Positions 34,623-42,827 of a stretch of DNA of 64,000 nucleotides are shown piece after piece. Position numbers and translations under genes: made by a program. Below the pieces are notes generated by a model. That model made no database searches. It had not been told where the DNA came from and saw nothing but the letters and a program-made list of their open reading frames with translations. Position 1 is the first letter of the stretch, and every line of letters begins with the position of its first letter. Source of the DNA: Deltaproteobacteria bacterium (lineage in GTDB: Bacteria > Myxococcota_A > Polyangia > GCA-2747355 > JADLHG01); NCBI GenBank assembly GCA_020848905.1, contig JADLHG010000038.1, forward strand, positions 85,652 to 149,651, written 5' to 3'.

Positions 34623-37490
34623 ATGACCAGCTCCACGACGCATGGCGCGCCCGCTCCGGAGTCGCCGAGTCTCACGGCGCGCAAGGCGTTCCTCGAGCTC
34701 GGTGAGCGGGACGCGCGCCTCCTGCGCGACCTCTCCGAGGCGATGGCTCGCGTGCGCCCGCGGATCGTGGACCGTCTCTACGAACGGCTCCTCGCGTCTC
34801 CCGAGACCCGGCCGCTGCTCGAGCGCACCGACCTCGCGACGCTGCGGCAGCGCCAGGGGCGCTACTTCGACTCGCTCTTCGAGGGAACCTACGACGAGGC
34901 CTACGCGAAAGACCGACAGCGCATCGGGGAGACGCACTTCCGCCTCGGCGTGAAGCCCTCCTGGTATCTCGGCACCTACGCCCTCTACGTACGGCTGGTC
35001 GTCGAGGAGCTCGAGGGCCTCACCGGGGGGGACTGGGAGCGCGCGATCCCGATCCTGAACGCCTTCGTCAAGGTGGCCTTCCTCGACATGACCCTCGCCC
35101 TCGAGACCTACGAGGCGGCCCACGTCGGACACATCCACGACCTGAAGCGCCTGAACGACCTCATCGTGGCCAGCGTCCCGGCAGGCCTCGTCCTGGCCGA
35201 CGCCGGGCTGCGGGTGCTCGCCGCCAACCGCCCCTTGCTCGGCCCGCGCGAGGAGCCCCGCCCGAGCATCGTGGGCGCCTCGGTGATGGAGGTCCTCGGG
35301 ATCCCGGAGCTCGCGCCGCACCTCGAGGCCGCGCTCGGCTCGGGGCGTCCGGCCTCGGGCCTGCTCTTCACCGCCGCGGGTGGCGGCGTCCCGGCGCCGC
35401 GACCGGTGCGCGTGGCCATCACGGCGGTCGAGCCGCTGGCCGCAGAACAGGTCGAGCGCCTGCTGGTCGTGGTCGAGGATCTCTCGGAGGAGGAGCGACT
35501 CGCGGCGACGGCCCGCGCCTCGGAAGAGCGTTTCCACAGGGTGGTGGAGAGCGCGAGCGACGGGATCGTGCTCACCAACGAACGCGGCCTCATCACCTAC
35601 TTCAACCGCGCCGCCGAGCAGATGTTCGGCTGGCGTCGCGAGGAGGTCTGGGGCAGACCGCTCGAGCTGCTCCTCCCCGAGGCGGAGCGCGCCCGGCACG
35701 CCTCCGCGGTCCGGGGCGCCGGGGAGTCGCCGGAGGCGATGTGCGGCGTGCGAGCCGTCCACGGCCGGCGCAAGGACGGCACCTCCTTCCCGGCGGAGTG
35801 CGCCGTCAGCCTGCACGGCGAAGGAGAGCAGCTCGGCTATACGGCCGTCCTTCGCGACGTCTCGGCGCGCCACGCCTCGGAGGAGGCGCTGCGCCGGTCG
35901 GAGGCGAGCTTCCGCGCGCTCATCGAGCACTCGCCGGACGCGGTGGCCGTGGTCCGGCAGGGGCGCTTCGTCTACGTCAACCCGAGTCTGCTCGCGCTCC
36001 TCGGCCACGAGAAGCCCGAGGCTCTGCTCGGGCAGCCGGCCGTGCTGCTCGCCGTCCCCGACGAGCGCGAACCGATGGCGCACTACCTGCGCCAGCTCGA
36101 GGAGCAGCCCACGACGCAGCCCGCCGTCGAGCGCCGCTGGGTTCGCCGCGACGGGAGCACGGTGGACGTGGAGATCACCACCCTGCCGGTGATCTTCGAC
36201 GGTCAGCCGGCGGTGGCGGGCGTGGCGCGCGACCTCGGCGCCCGGCGTCAGCTCGCGGCCAAGATGATGCAGATGGACCGCATGATCGCGGTGGGGACGA
36301 TGGCCGCCGGCGTGGGGCACGAGATCAACAATCCCCTCTGCTACGTCCTCGGCAACCTCGGCTTCCTCGGCGAGCAGCTTCGGCGGCTCTTCGCCGAGCT
36401 CGGGCGAGGCTCCGCCGACGCGCCGGATGCCGCACGGCCGACGGCCCCCCGACTCCACGAGGACGCGACCTGGATCGCTGAGGTCGAGGGGGCGCTCCGC
36501 GAAGCCCAGGAGGGAGCCGAGCGCGTGCGGACCATCGTGCGCGACCTCAAGACCTTCGCCCGCTCGGACCAGGAGGTCCGGGCCCCCGTGCACGTCGAGC
36601 GCGTGCTCGCCTCGGCGATCAACATGGCCTGGACCGAGATCCGCCACCGCGCGCGCCTGGTGCAGGAGATCTCTCCCACGCCCCCCGTGCTGGCCAACGA
36701 GTCCCGCCTGGGCCAGGTCTTCCTGAACCTGCTCGTCAACGCGGCCCAGGCCATCCCCGAGGACCGGAGCGACGACCACTGCATCCGGGTGCGAACCTCG
36801 CTTCGGGCGAGTCAGGTAGCCCAGGTAGCGATCGAGGTCCACGACACGGGGGCCGGCATCGCGCCCGAGCACCTGGCTCGCATCTTCGATCCTTTCTTCA
36901 CCACCAAGCCGATGGGACAGGGGACCGGGCTCGGGCTGAGCATCTGCCAGGGGCTGGTGCAAGCCATGGGCGGACAGATCGAGGTCGAGAGCCAGCTCGG
37001 TCGCGGGAGCTGTTTCCGGGTCCTGCTCCCGGCCGCCCTGGAGCCGGTGGAAGCGACGGAGGCCACGGCCGACGCGGAGCCCTCACGTCGCCGTGCTCCC
37101 CGGAGTCGGGTCCTGATCGTGGACGACGAACCGCTCGTGGCGCAGTCCCTCGAGCGCACCCTGCGGGACCTGCACGAGGTGGAGAGCGTGACCACCGCGC
37201 AGGCCGCCCTGCGGCACCTCGCCGAAGGCAAGCGCTACGACCTCATCCTCTGCGATCTGATGTTGCCGCAGATGTCCGGCATTGATCTCTACCAGGAGCT
37301 CCTGGCCCGCGCCCCCGAGCTGGCCGAACGGATGCTCTTCATCACCGGCGGCGCCTTCACCCCCCGCGCCCGCCAGTTCCTCGAGGAATCCCGCCGGCCG
37401 TGGCTGGAAAAACCCCTGGGTCCCGAGCAGCTCCGCCGCTTCGTGGCCGAGCACCTGGAGAAGCTCGCCGCGCGCCCGACCGCCCGATAG
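34623..37490 (+). CDS. Globin-coupled hybrid histidine kinase (protoglobin-PAS-PAS-PAS-HK-REC)
   Basis: A 955-residue soluble sensor. The N-terminal about 165 residues are a protoglobin/globin-coupled-sensor domain. The proximal (F8-like) haem ligand is most likely His105 in RIGETHFRLGVKPSWYLGTY; the conserved W-Y-L-G-x-Y follows. Three PAS domains come next (about residues 175-285, 300-410 and 425-545; the second begins EERFHRVVESASDGIVLTNE). The phospho-acceptor His566 is in GVGHEINNPL, and the ATPase has NLLVNAAQAI, DTGAGIAPEH and GTGLGLSICQG. The C-terminal receiver has VDDEP, acceptor Asp878 in LILCDLMLP and Lys in LEKPLG. Expected ligand is O2 (or NO/CO) on haem. ATG 34623 (MTSSTTHG) is chosen; in-frame ATG upstream adds an unlikely extension. 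It follows the MerR-TPR gene by about 140 bases. Confidence 0.88.
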   Translation: MTSSTTHGAPAPESPSLTARKAFLELGERDARLLRDLSEAMARVRPRIVDRLYERLLASPETRPLLERTDLATLRQRQGRYFDSLFEGTYDEAYAKDRQRIGETHFRLGVKPSWYLGTYALYVRLVVEELEGLTGGDWERAIPILNAFVKVAFLDMTLALETYEAAHVGHIHDLKRLNDLIVASVPAGLVLADAGLRVLAANRPLLGPREEPRPSIVGASVMEVLGIPELAPHLEAALGSGRPASGLLFTAAGGGVPAPRPVRVAITAVEPLAAEQVERLLVVVEDLSEEERLAATARASEERFHRVVESASDGIVLTNERGLITYFNRAAEQMFGWRREEVWGRPLELLLPEAERARHASAVRGAGESPEAMCGVRAVHGRRKDGTSFPAECAVSLHGEGEQLGYTAVLRDVSARHASEEALRRSEASFRALIEHSPDAVAVVRQGRFVYVNPSLLALLGHEKPEALLGQPAVLLAVPDEREPMAHYLRQLEEQPTTQPAVERRWVRRDGSTVDVEITTLPVIFDGQPAVAGVARDLGARRQLAAKMMQMDRMIAVGTMAAGVGHEINNPLCYVLGNLGFLGEQLRRLFAELGRGSADAPDAARPTAPRLHEDATWIAEVEGALREAQEGAERVRTIVRDLKTFARSDQEVRAPVHVERVLASAINMAWTEIRHRARLVQEISPTPPVLANESRLGQVFLNLLVNAAQAIPEDRSDDHCIRVRTSLRASQVAQVAIEVHDTGAGIAPEHLARIFDPFFTTKPMGQGTGLGLSICQGLVQAMGGQIEVESQLGRGSCFRVLLPAALEPVEATEATADAEPSRRRAPRSRVLIVDDEPLVAQSLERTLRDLHEVESVTTAQAALRHLAEGKRYDLILCDLMLPQMSGIDLYQELLARAPELAERMLFITGGAFTPRARQFLEESRRPWLEKPLGPEQLRRFVAEHLEKLAARPTAR

Positions 37491-37608
37491 CTCCGCCCCG
37501 CCAGCGCTCCTCCCATTTTCTGCACCGTTTCGCCCCGACCTGGCTCAGACCGAGGGAAGAGGCGGTAACGAGCGGGCCGGCCCCCGGCCCGGAAGGAGCG
37601 AGCGAACC

Positions 37609-38055
37609 ATGTCCAGCAGCACTACGAACAGCCGATCCCCCCAGGCGAGTCAGCCGGGCGCCCCGATCCACGTCACCTCGGTGGCCGCCTTCGAGAAGTA
37701 CCTCGAGCAGCCCGAACCGATCATCATCGACTTCTGGGCCCCCTGGTGTGGCCCGTGCCGCATGATGGGCCCCGTCTTCGAACGCGTGGCCGCACGCTTC
37801 GCGGGCCGGGTCCGCTTCCTCAAGGTGAACACCGAGGAGCTTCCCGAGCTCGCCGGAGCTTTCCGCATCCGCTCCATCCCGACGGTCGTGGTCATGCAGG
37901 GCCGCGACGTGACCGACGGAGCGGTCGGGCTCCTCGACGAGGGACGGCTCACGCTCCTCGCCGAGCGCGCCCTCGGCGCCTCACAAGACGGTGGCATGAT
38001 GGGCCGACTCAGGCGACTCTTCGCGGACGGCCCCGCACCCGGAAAGGACGCGTAG
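37609..38055 (+). CDS. trxA: Thioredoxin
   Basis: A 148-residue cytoplasmic thioredoxin with the WCGPC site at residues 46-50 (FWAPWCGPCRMMGP), the EELPELAGAFRIRSIPTVVV segment with its cis-proline, and a C-terminal extension of about 25 residues past the usual 105-110. ATG 37609 is preceded by GGAAGGAG. It is 9 bases ahead of the OsmC gene, a likely redox operon. Confidence 0.9.
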   Translation: MSSSTTNSRSPQASQPGAPIHVTSVAAFEKYLEQPEPIIIDFWAPWCGPCRMMGPVFERVAARFAGRVRFLKVNTEELPELAGAFRIRSIPTVVVMQGRDVTDGAVGLLDEGRLTLLAERALGASQDGGMMGRLRRLFADGPAPGKDA

Positions 38056-38064
38056 GACTGGACC

Positions 38065-38493
38065 ATGGAGATCGCATCCAAAGTCGTGTGGCGAGACGGT
38101 ATGGCCTTCGCCGCGGAGCTCGACGGACACACCTTGCTGCTCGACGCCGACGAGGAGTTCGGCGGGCAGAACCGGGGACCGCGCCCGAAGGGGCTCACGC
38201 TGGTGTCGCTCGGCGGCTGCACCGCGATGGACGTGGTGGCCATCCTGAACAAGATGCGCGTGCCGCTCGAGCGCCTCGAGGTGACGCTCGACAGCGTGCT
38301 CCCCGACGAGCATCCGAAGAAGTTCACCAAGATCGTCGTGCGCTACCACCTCTGGGGCAAGGACCTGCCCGTCGAAAAGGTCCAGCGCGCCGTGCAGCTC
38401 TCCGAGGAGAAGTACTGCGGGGTGCGCGCCACTCTGGCCCCGACGGTGGCGATGGAAACGGAGATCTACCTCAACGACGAGCGCGTGAAGTAG
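38065..38493 (+). CDS. OsmC/Ohr-family peroxide-resistance protein
   Basis: A 142-residue OsmC-like protein with the two conserved cysteines in GGCTAMDVVAIL and EEKYCGVRATL. They form the thiol pair used to reduce organic or hydrogen peroxides. Subunits of this family dimerise. Co-transcribed with thioredoxin, which can serve as its reductant; this is inferred from the 9-base gap. Confidence 0.9.
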   Translation: MEIASKVVWRDGMAFAAELDGHTLLLDADEEFGGQNRGPRPKGLTLVSLGGCTAMDVVAILNKMRVPLERLEVTLDSVLPDEHPKKFTKIVVRYHLWGKDLPVEKVQRAVQLSEEKYCGVRATLAPTVAMETEIYLNDERVK

Positions 38494-38520
38494 CCCGGGC
38501 CCGCTCCCGACGGGCGCGTG

Positions 38521-39849
38521 CTACCCCAGATACGCCGCATCGAGAGGGAGCGCGACGAGGCCGCTCGCCAGCTTCGGATAGAAGTCCGTCGACTTCTGCG
38601 GCATCTTCTCGCCCGCCGCGGCGCAGGCAGCCACCTGGGCCATGCGCGTGGGCCGCAAGGTAAAGAGCAGCTGGCCCCCGCCATTGTCGAGCGCCGTGTA
38701 GCCGGCGTCGAGCTCGCGCAGGTAGCGCAGGTTCTCCTGCCGCGTGATCGACTCCTTGGTCAGCCCGAGAAGCCGCTCGAGCACGAGCTCGTGCAGCACG
38801 CTGACCTCCAGGCTGCGCCACGCGGGAGCCCGTTCCGCGACGAGCTCGGCCATGGTCTGCTCGCTCTTCAGGCAAAAGAGCCACTGCCCCTCGCGGGCCA
38901 CGACGCCGAAGCCCTGCTCCGTCTCGGAAAGCGCCGCAAGCCGCGTCTCGAGCTCGCGCCGGCTCGCCAGCGCGGTGATCGCAAACCACGGCTCGCCGCG
39001 CCGCACGAGCTCCGACCCCTCGAGCCCGGTCAGCCCGTGCACTAGCCGGTGCGTGGGCAGGATGGCCAGCCCCGGGTCCTCCATCCCCACGAGCGCCGCC
39101 AAGGCCACGTCGTGGGGCCCCGGCGCCGTCGATGAACCCATCGCCGCGCGCCGCTCGTCGCGATAGGTCAGCGCCGTCTCGTAGCGGTGGTGCCCGTCGG
39201 CGATGATGAGCCCTCGCTTGGGGGAGAGCTCGGCCGCCACGGCAGCCAGCACCTCGCGCTCGGTGACGACCCAGAGCTCCTGGCGCACCGCCGCCTCGTA
39301 AAGCTCGTGCCCGTCGGCGACGGGCGGCTTCCCGGCGATCGCCGCGTCGAGGAGCGAGGCCACCCGGCGCTCGGGGTCGGGGTAGAGCAGGAAGACGGGC
39401 TCGAGGCTCACGGTCGTCGCACGGAGGAGCTTCAACCGATCCTCCTTGGGGCCGCTCAACGTGCGCTCGTGCGGCAGGACGAGCCCCTCCTCGAAGGAGG
39501 AGAGCTCGAACGCCCCCAGCACCGCCCGCCGCGTACGCTCGCTCCCGTCGGGGAGGCGGAAGGTCTGGTGGTAGACGTAGAGCGCCGGCTCGGGCTCGGG
39601 GACGAGAACCCCGCGGGCGAGCCATTCGCGGTAGGTCGCGCGCGCCCGCGTGTAGACGTTCTCGCCGTCCCCGTCGGTGGGCGCGCTCTGGCCGAGGATC
39701 AGCCGCACGAAGCAGTGCGGGTGACGCGCGTAATAGGTCGCCTGCAGCTCCTTCGAGATGCGGTCGTAGGGCTGGGTCAGCACCAGACCCGGGTCGGGGT
39801 GCTGCGCCCGGTCGTACCGAACGCCGCGGAAGGGACGAAGTACCGCCAT
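38521..39849 (-). CDS. DUF1015 family protein
   Basis: A 442-residue cytoplasmic protein of the DUF1015 family. Conserved segments are MAVLRPFRGVRYD, the central GPKEDRLKLL and the invariant RGLIIADGHHRYETAL. Function of the family is not firmly established; the ADGHHR motif looks catalytic or metal-binding. ATG 39849 is chosen because AVLRPFRG begins the fold; AGGAG lies about 11 bases upstream. Transcribed convergently to OsmC and divergently from the permease. Confidence 0.85.
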   Translation of the reverse strand: MAVLRPFRGVRYDRAQHPDPGLVLTQPYDRISKELQATYYARHPHCFVRLILGQSAPTDGDGENVYTRARATYREWLARGVLVPEPEPALYVYHQTFRLPDGSERTRRAVLGAFELSSFEEGLVLPHERTLSGPKEDRLKLLRATTVSLEPVFLLYPDPERRVASLLDAAIAGKPPVADGHELYEAAVRQELWVVTEREVLAAVAAELSPKRGLIIADGHHRYETALTYRDERRAAMGSSTAPGPHDVALAALVGMEDPGLAILPTHRLVHGLTGLEGSELVRRGEPWFAITALASRRELETRLAALSETEQGFGVVAREGQWLFCLKSEQTMAELVAERAPAWRSLEVSVLHELVLERLLGLTKESITRQENLRYLRELDAGYTALDNGGGQLLFTLRPTRMAQVAACAAAGEKMPQKSTDFYPKLASGLVALPLDAAYLG

Positions 39850-39935
39850 GAAGGGAATGCTCCTGTCGCGTTCGAGGGCCGAGCCTAGCCTGATTCGCGC
39901 GCGGATGCGACGGGCCGCCGTGCTAAGGTCGCGGC

Positions 39936-41516
39936 ATGGCAAACCCCGACGCGGCCACGGGTGAAGCCCCCTTCCGCTACCAGTGGGCCACCTGGGGGGA
40001 CCTCAACGCCTTCTCGGGGCTCTTCCTCGACAACCTGCACAACCTGGTCGTGCTCGCGGGGATCCTGGCCGGCGTCTTCGGCTTCCCCCTTTCCTTCATC
40101 CTGACGAAGATGGTGCCGGGCACGGCTCTCGGCGTGATGGTCGGGGACCTCCTCTATACCTGGATGGCTTTTCGCCTCGCGCGCCGCACCGGACGGCACG
40201 ACGTGACCGCCATGCCGCTCGGGCTCGACACGCCGAGCACCATCGGCATCGCCTTCGTGGTCCTCGGCCCCGTCTACAAGGCCAGCGGCAGCCCCGAGGT
40301 GGCCTGGCACGTCGGGATGGCCACTCTCTTCCTGATGGGGCTCGTGAAGGTCACGCTGGCCTTCTTCGGCCCCTGGGTGCAGCGAAACCTGCCGCAGGCG
40401 GCGCTCCTCGGCTCCATCGGCGCCGTGGGGCTCGCGCTCCTCGCCTTCCTTCCGCTCCTCTCGATCTTCGGCGCGCCGCTCGTGGGCCTCATCGCGCTCG
40501 GCCTGGTGGTCTACGCCCTCATCGGGCGCCGGCGGCTGCCGGGCAACTTCCCGGGGGCCTTCGCCGCTGTCCTCGTCGGCACCGCGCTCTACTACCTCCT
40601 CGGTCCCACCGGGCTCCTCGGCGCGCACTTCGTCGTGCCCAAGCTCGAGCTCCACCTTTCGCCCCCCCTCCCGACGCTCGGCTTCGTCGCCGGCCTCTCA
40701 CAGGCGCTCCACTACCTCCCCGTGGCCATCCCCTTCGGGCTCCTCACCATCGTCGGCGGCATCAACGTCACCGAGACCGCGCGCGTAGCGGGCGACGACT
40801 ACAACACGCGCGACATCCTGCTCGTCGAGGCCGGAGCGACCCTCGTGGCCGCGCTCTTCGGCGGAGTGGCCCAGTCCACGCCGTACATCGGGCACCCGGC
40901 CTACAAGGCGATGGGAGGCCGCGCCGCCTATACCCTCTTCACGGGGCTCTTCACCGGCCTCGGCGCCGCCGTGGGTCTCGTCCCCTTTCTCGTCTCGGCG
41001 GTCCCGATGGCCGCCGTGATGCCCGTCCTGCTCTTCATCGGCGTCGAGATCGTGGTGCAGGCCTTTCACGCCACGCCGAGGCGGCACGCGCCGGCCATCG
41101 TGCTCGCCTGTCTCCCGGCGCTCGCGGAGCTGGTGCGCATCCAACTCGAGCGCTTCGGCGTCCGAGGCGACGCGCTGCCCCCCGGCGAGGCCCAGGAGAC
41201 CTATCGGGCGATCCAGCTCCTCGGGCACGGCTTCTTCATTTCCTCGATGCTCTGGGCCGGCGCCGTCGCGCACCTCCTCGATCGCCGGCTGCGCGCCGCC
41301 GCGCTCCTCCTGCTGCTCTGCGCCCTCGCCTCCACCTGCGGACTCATGCACTCCGTCACGCCGAGCGGCGGTCTGTACCTGCCCTTCGCCGTGCCCGGTC
41401 GGCTGCACTGGCTCGTGGCCTCCGGCTACGCCTTCCTCGCGGCGCTGCTGCTGCTCGCCTCGCTCAGTGGGCCCGGCCGCCCGGCCGAACCCGGCGCGGA
41501 TCCCGACGCCGCGTAG
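39936..41516 (+). CDS. NCS2/AzgA-like permease
   Basis: A 526-residue, 12-14-helix permease of the nucleobase-ascorbate/AzgA group. Characteristic segments: PLGLDTPSTIGIAFV in the N-half, IPFGLLTIVGGINVTETARVAGDDYNTRDILLVEA and STPYIGHPAYKAMGGRAAYTLF in the centre. Likely substrates are purines or a related organic anion, but the usual NCS2 substrate residues were not verified. Followed by a perfect 16-bp inverted repeat (41521-41557). Confidence 0.75.
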   Translation: MANPDAATGEAPFRYQWATWGDLNAFSGLFLDNLHNLVVLAGILAGVFGFPLSFILTKMVPGTALGVMVGDLLYTWMAFRLARRTGRHDVTAMPLGLDTPSTIGIAFVVLGPVYKASGSPEVAWHVGMATLFLMGLVKVTLAFFGPWVQRNLPQAALLGSIGAVGLALLAFLPLLSIFGAPLVGLIALGLVVYALIGRRRLPGNFPGAFAAVLVGTALYYLLGPTGLLGAHFVVPKLELHLSPPLPTLGFVAGLSQALHYLPVAIPFGLLTIVGGINVTETARVAGDDYNTRDILLVEAGATLVAALFGGVAQSTPYIGHPAYKAMGGRAAYTLFTGLFTGLGAAVGLVPFLVSAVPMAAVMPVLLFIGVEIVVQAFHATPRRHAPAIVLACLPALAELVRIQLERFGVRGDALPPGEAQETYRAIQLLGHGFFISSMLWAGAVAHLLDRRLRAAALLLLLCALASTCGLMHSVTPSGGLYLPFAVPGRLHWLVASGYAFLAALLLLASLSGPGRPAEPGADPDAA

Positions 41517-41520
41517 TGTC

Positions 41521-41557
41521 GAGCAAGACTTGCTCGCCTCTCGAGCAAGTCTTGCTC
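41521..41557. terminator. Perfect 16-bp inverted repeat behind the permease
   Basis: GAGCAAGACTTGCTCG (41521-41536), a 5-base loop, then its exact reverse complement CGAGCAAGTCTTGCTC (41542-41557). It starts 5 bases after the permease stop. The arms are themselves almost palindromic. No T-run follows, so it may be a Rho-independent-like stem without a U-tract, an mRNA stabiliser, or a protein-binding site. Confidence 0.6.
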
Positions 41558-41700
41558 TGATGGTTTACGCAGCACTCCGATCAAGACCCGAACCGGCTAG
41601 AATGTTTCGCGTGTCTCGCGTGGGCCCGGGCGTGATCCGTGGCACACTTCCTGCTCTCCTGTAGGGATCCGAGCCCCGCTGAACCCACGAGGATCCCGCC

Positions 41701-42735
41701 GTGACCGTCGCGTTTCTCTTTCCAGGTGACGCCGGAGATGCACTGACGGTGCGCCCGGACATCGTCGCGCGTTCGCCCTGGATCCAGACCATGATCGAGA
41801 TCGCGGCCGGCGCGGCGGGCGTGAATCTTCCGCGGCTCGTCCTCCGTCAGGAGCGTTCGCTCGCCAGGGCCGAGCTCTTCCAGCCCACCCTGATCGCCGT
41901 GGGGCTCGGGACGTGTTGCGAGCTGCTGGCCCACGGCGTGCGCCCGGCGGTGGTCGCGGGCCACGCGCTCGGGGAGCTCGCGGCGTGGACGGCTGCCGGA
42001 GTGCTCCGGGCCGAGGCGGCCATCCACCTCGCCGCGGTCCGCGGTCACCTGATGGCCCGAGAGGCGCGACGCACGCCGGGCGGCCTGGCGACGCTCGGCG
42101 CGCCGGCGCAGGTGCGGCACGCGCTCCGCGTCGGACGGCAGGCCGGCGTCATCGGCATCGCCGCCCACAACGCACCCCACGAATGGCTCCTGTCCGGGTC
42201 CGCTCCCGCGCTGCACGCCGTCAGCGAGCGCTTCCCCACGCGCAGGTTGACCGCCGCCGGGGCCTGGCAGGGCCCGGTGATGGACCCGGCGCTCGACGAG
42301 TGGCGAGCCGCCCTGGAGGGCCTTCGCCTCACGCCGGCGCACACCACGCTCGTGCGCAACGCCACCGGGCGTCCGGCGCTGAAGTCCGACTGGACCGTGG
42401 AAAACCTCGCCGAGCACCTCGTGCGTCCCGTGCGATGGGCTCGCACGCTCCACACGCTCCTCGAGCTCGGAGTGACCGACATCGTGACAATCGGGCCAGG
42501 CAGGGCCCTGCGAGATCTCGTGCGCCAGAACATCGGCGACCGCCCGCGACTGCACAGCACCGAAGAGCCCGGCGACCTCGAGCGGGTGGCGGAGGTGCTG
42601 ATGCGGAGGCCGCAAGCTTCCGTCGGGCGCGGCGCGGCAATGCGATCTCGTCTCCCGCCTGGCCTGGGGGACTCGACCACCCCCACCCCGCTTCGCTCCG
42701 GCGCCAGTATGGGACCGGGGGGAGGGGGCCGCTGA
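41701..42735 (+). CDS. FabD-like acyltransferase homologue lacking the catalytic Ser and His (pseudoenzyme)
   Basis: A 344-residue homologue of malonyl-CoA:ACP transacylase. Start is GTG 41701, with GAGG 8 bases upstream. The fold is plain: VAFLFPGDAG, HALGELAAW, IHLAAVRGHLM, GIAAHNAP, and a C-terminal LVRPVRWARTLHTLLELGVTDIVTIGPGRALRDLV. The nucleophile motif GHSLGE is GHALGE here (Ala89), and the catalytic-His motif FHSPLM reads WQGPVM (Gln190). Both catalytic residues of this Ser/His enzyme are replaced, so it cannot use the normal acyl-enzyme mechanism. The Pro/Gly-rich C-terminal about 25 residues are probably disordered. A decoy, scaffold or allosteric role is possible; no polyketide genes are nearby. 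Confidence 0.8.
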   Translation: MTVAFLFPGDAGDALTVRPDIVARSPWIQTMIEIAAGAAGVNLPRLVLRQERSLARAELFQPTLIAVGLGTCCELLAHGVRPAVVAGHALGELAAWTAAGVLRAEAAIHLAAVRGHLMAREARRTPGGLATLGAPAQVRHALRVGRQAGVIGIAAHNAPHEWLLSGSAPALHAVSERFPTRRLTAAGAWQGPVMDPALDEWRAALEGLRLTPAHTTLVRNATGRPALKSDWTVENLAEHLVRPVRWARTLHTLLELGVTDIVTIGPGRALRDLVRQNIGDRPRLHSTEEPGDLERVAEVLMRRPQASVGRGAAMRSRLPPGLGDSTTPTPLRSGASMGPGGGGR

Positions 42736-42773
42736 ACGTCGGCAGAAGACGGCGCAGGCGGGGTGGGGGTCGA
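42673..42773. repeat. Long near-perfect inverted repeat spanning the end of the acyltransferase-like gene
   Basis: TCGACCACCCCCACCCCGC (42673-42691) pairs with GCGGGGTGGGGGTCGA (42758-42773) except for a 3-base insertion in the left arm. It covers the C-terminal tail codons and the stop (42733-42735). Confidence 0.6.
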
Positions 42774-42827
42774 ATCGAGAGGGCAACGCGGGCCCCGTGT
42801 CGGTGATCGACGCGGGCGCTTCGGTCG

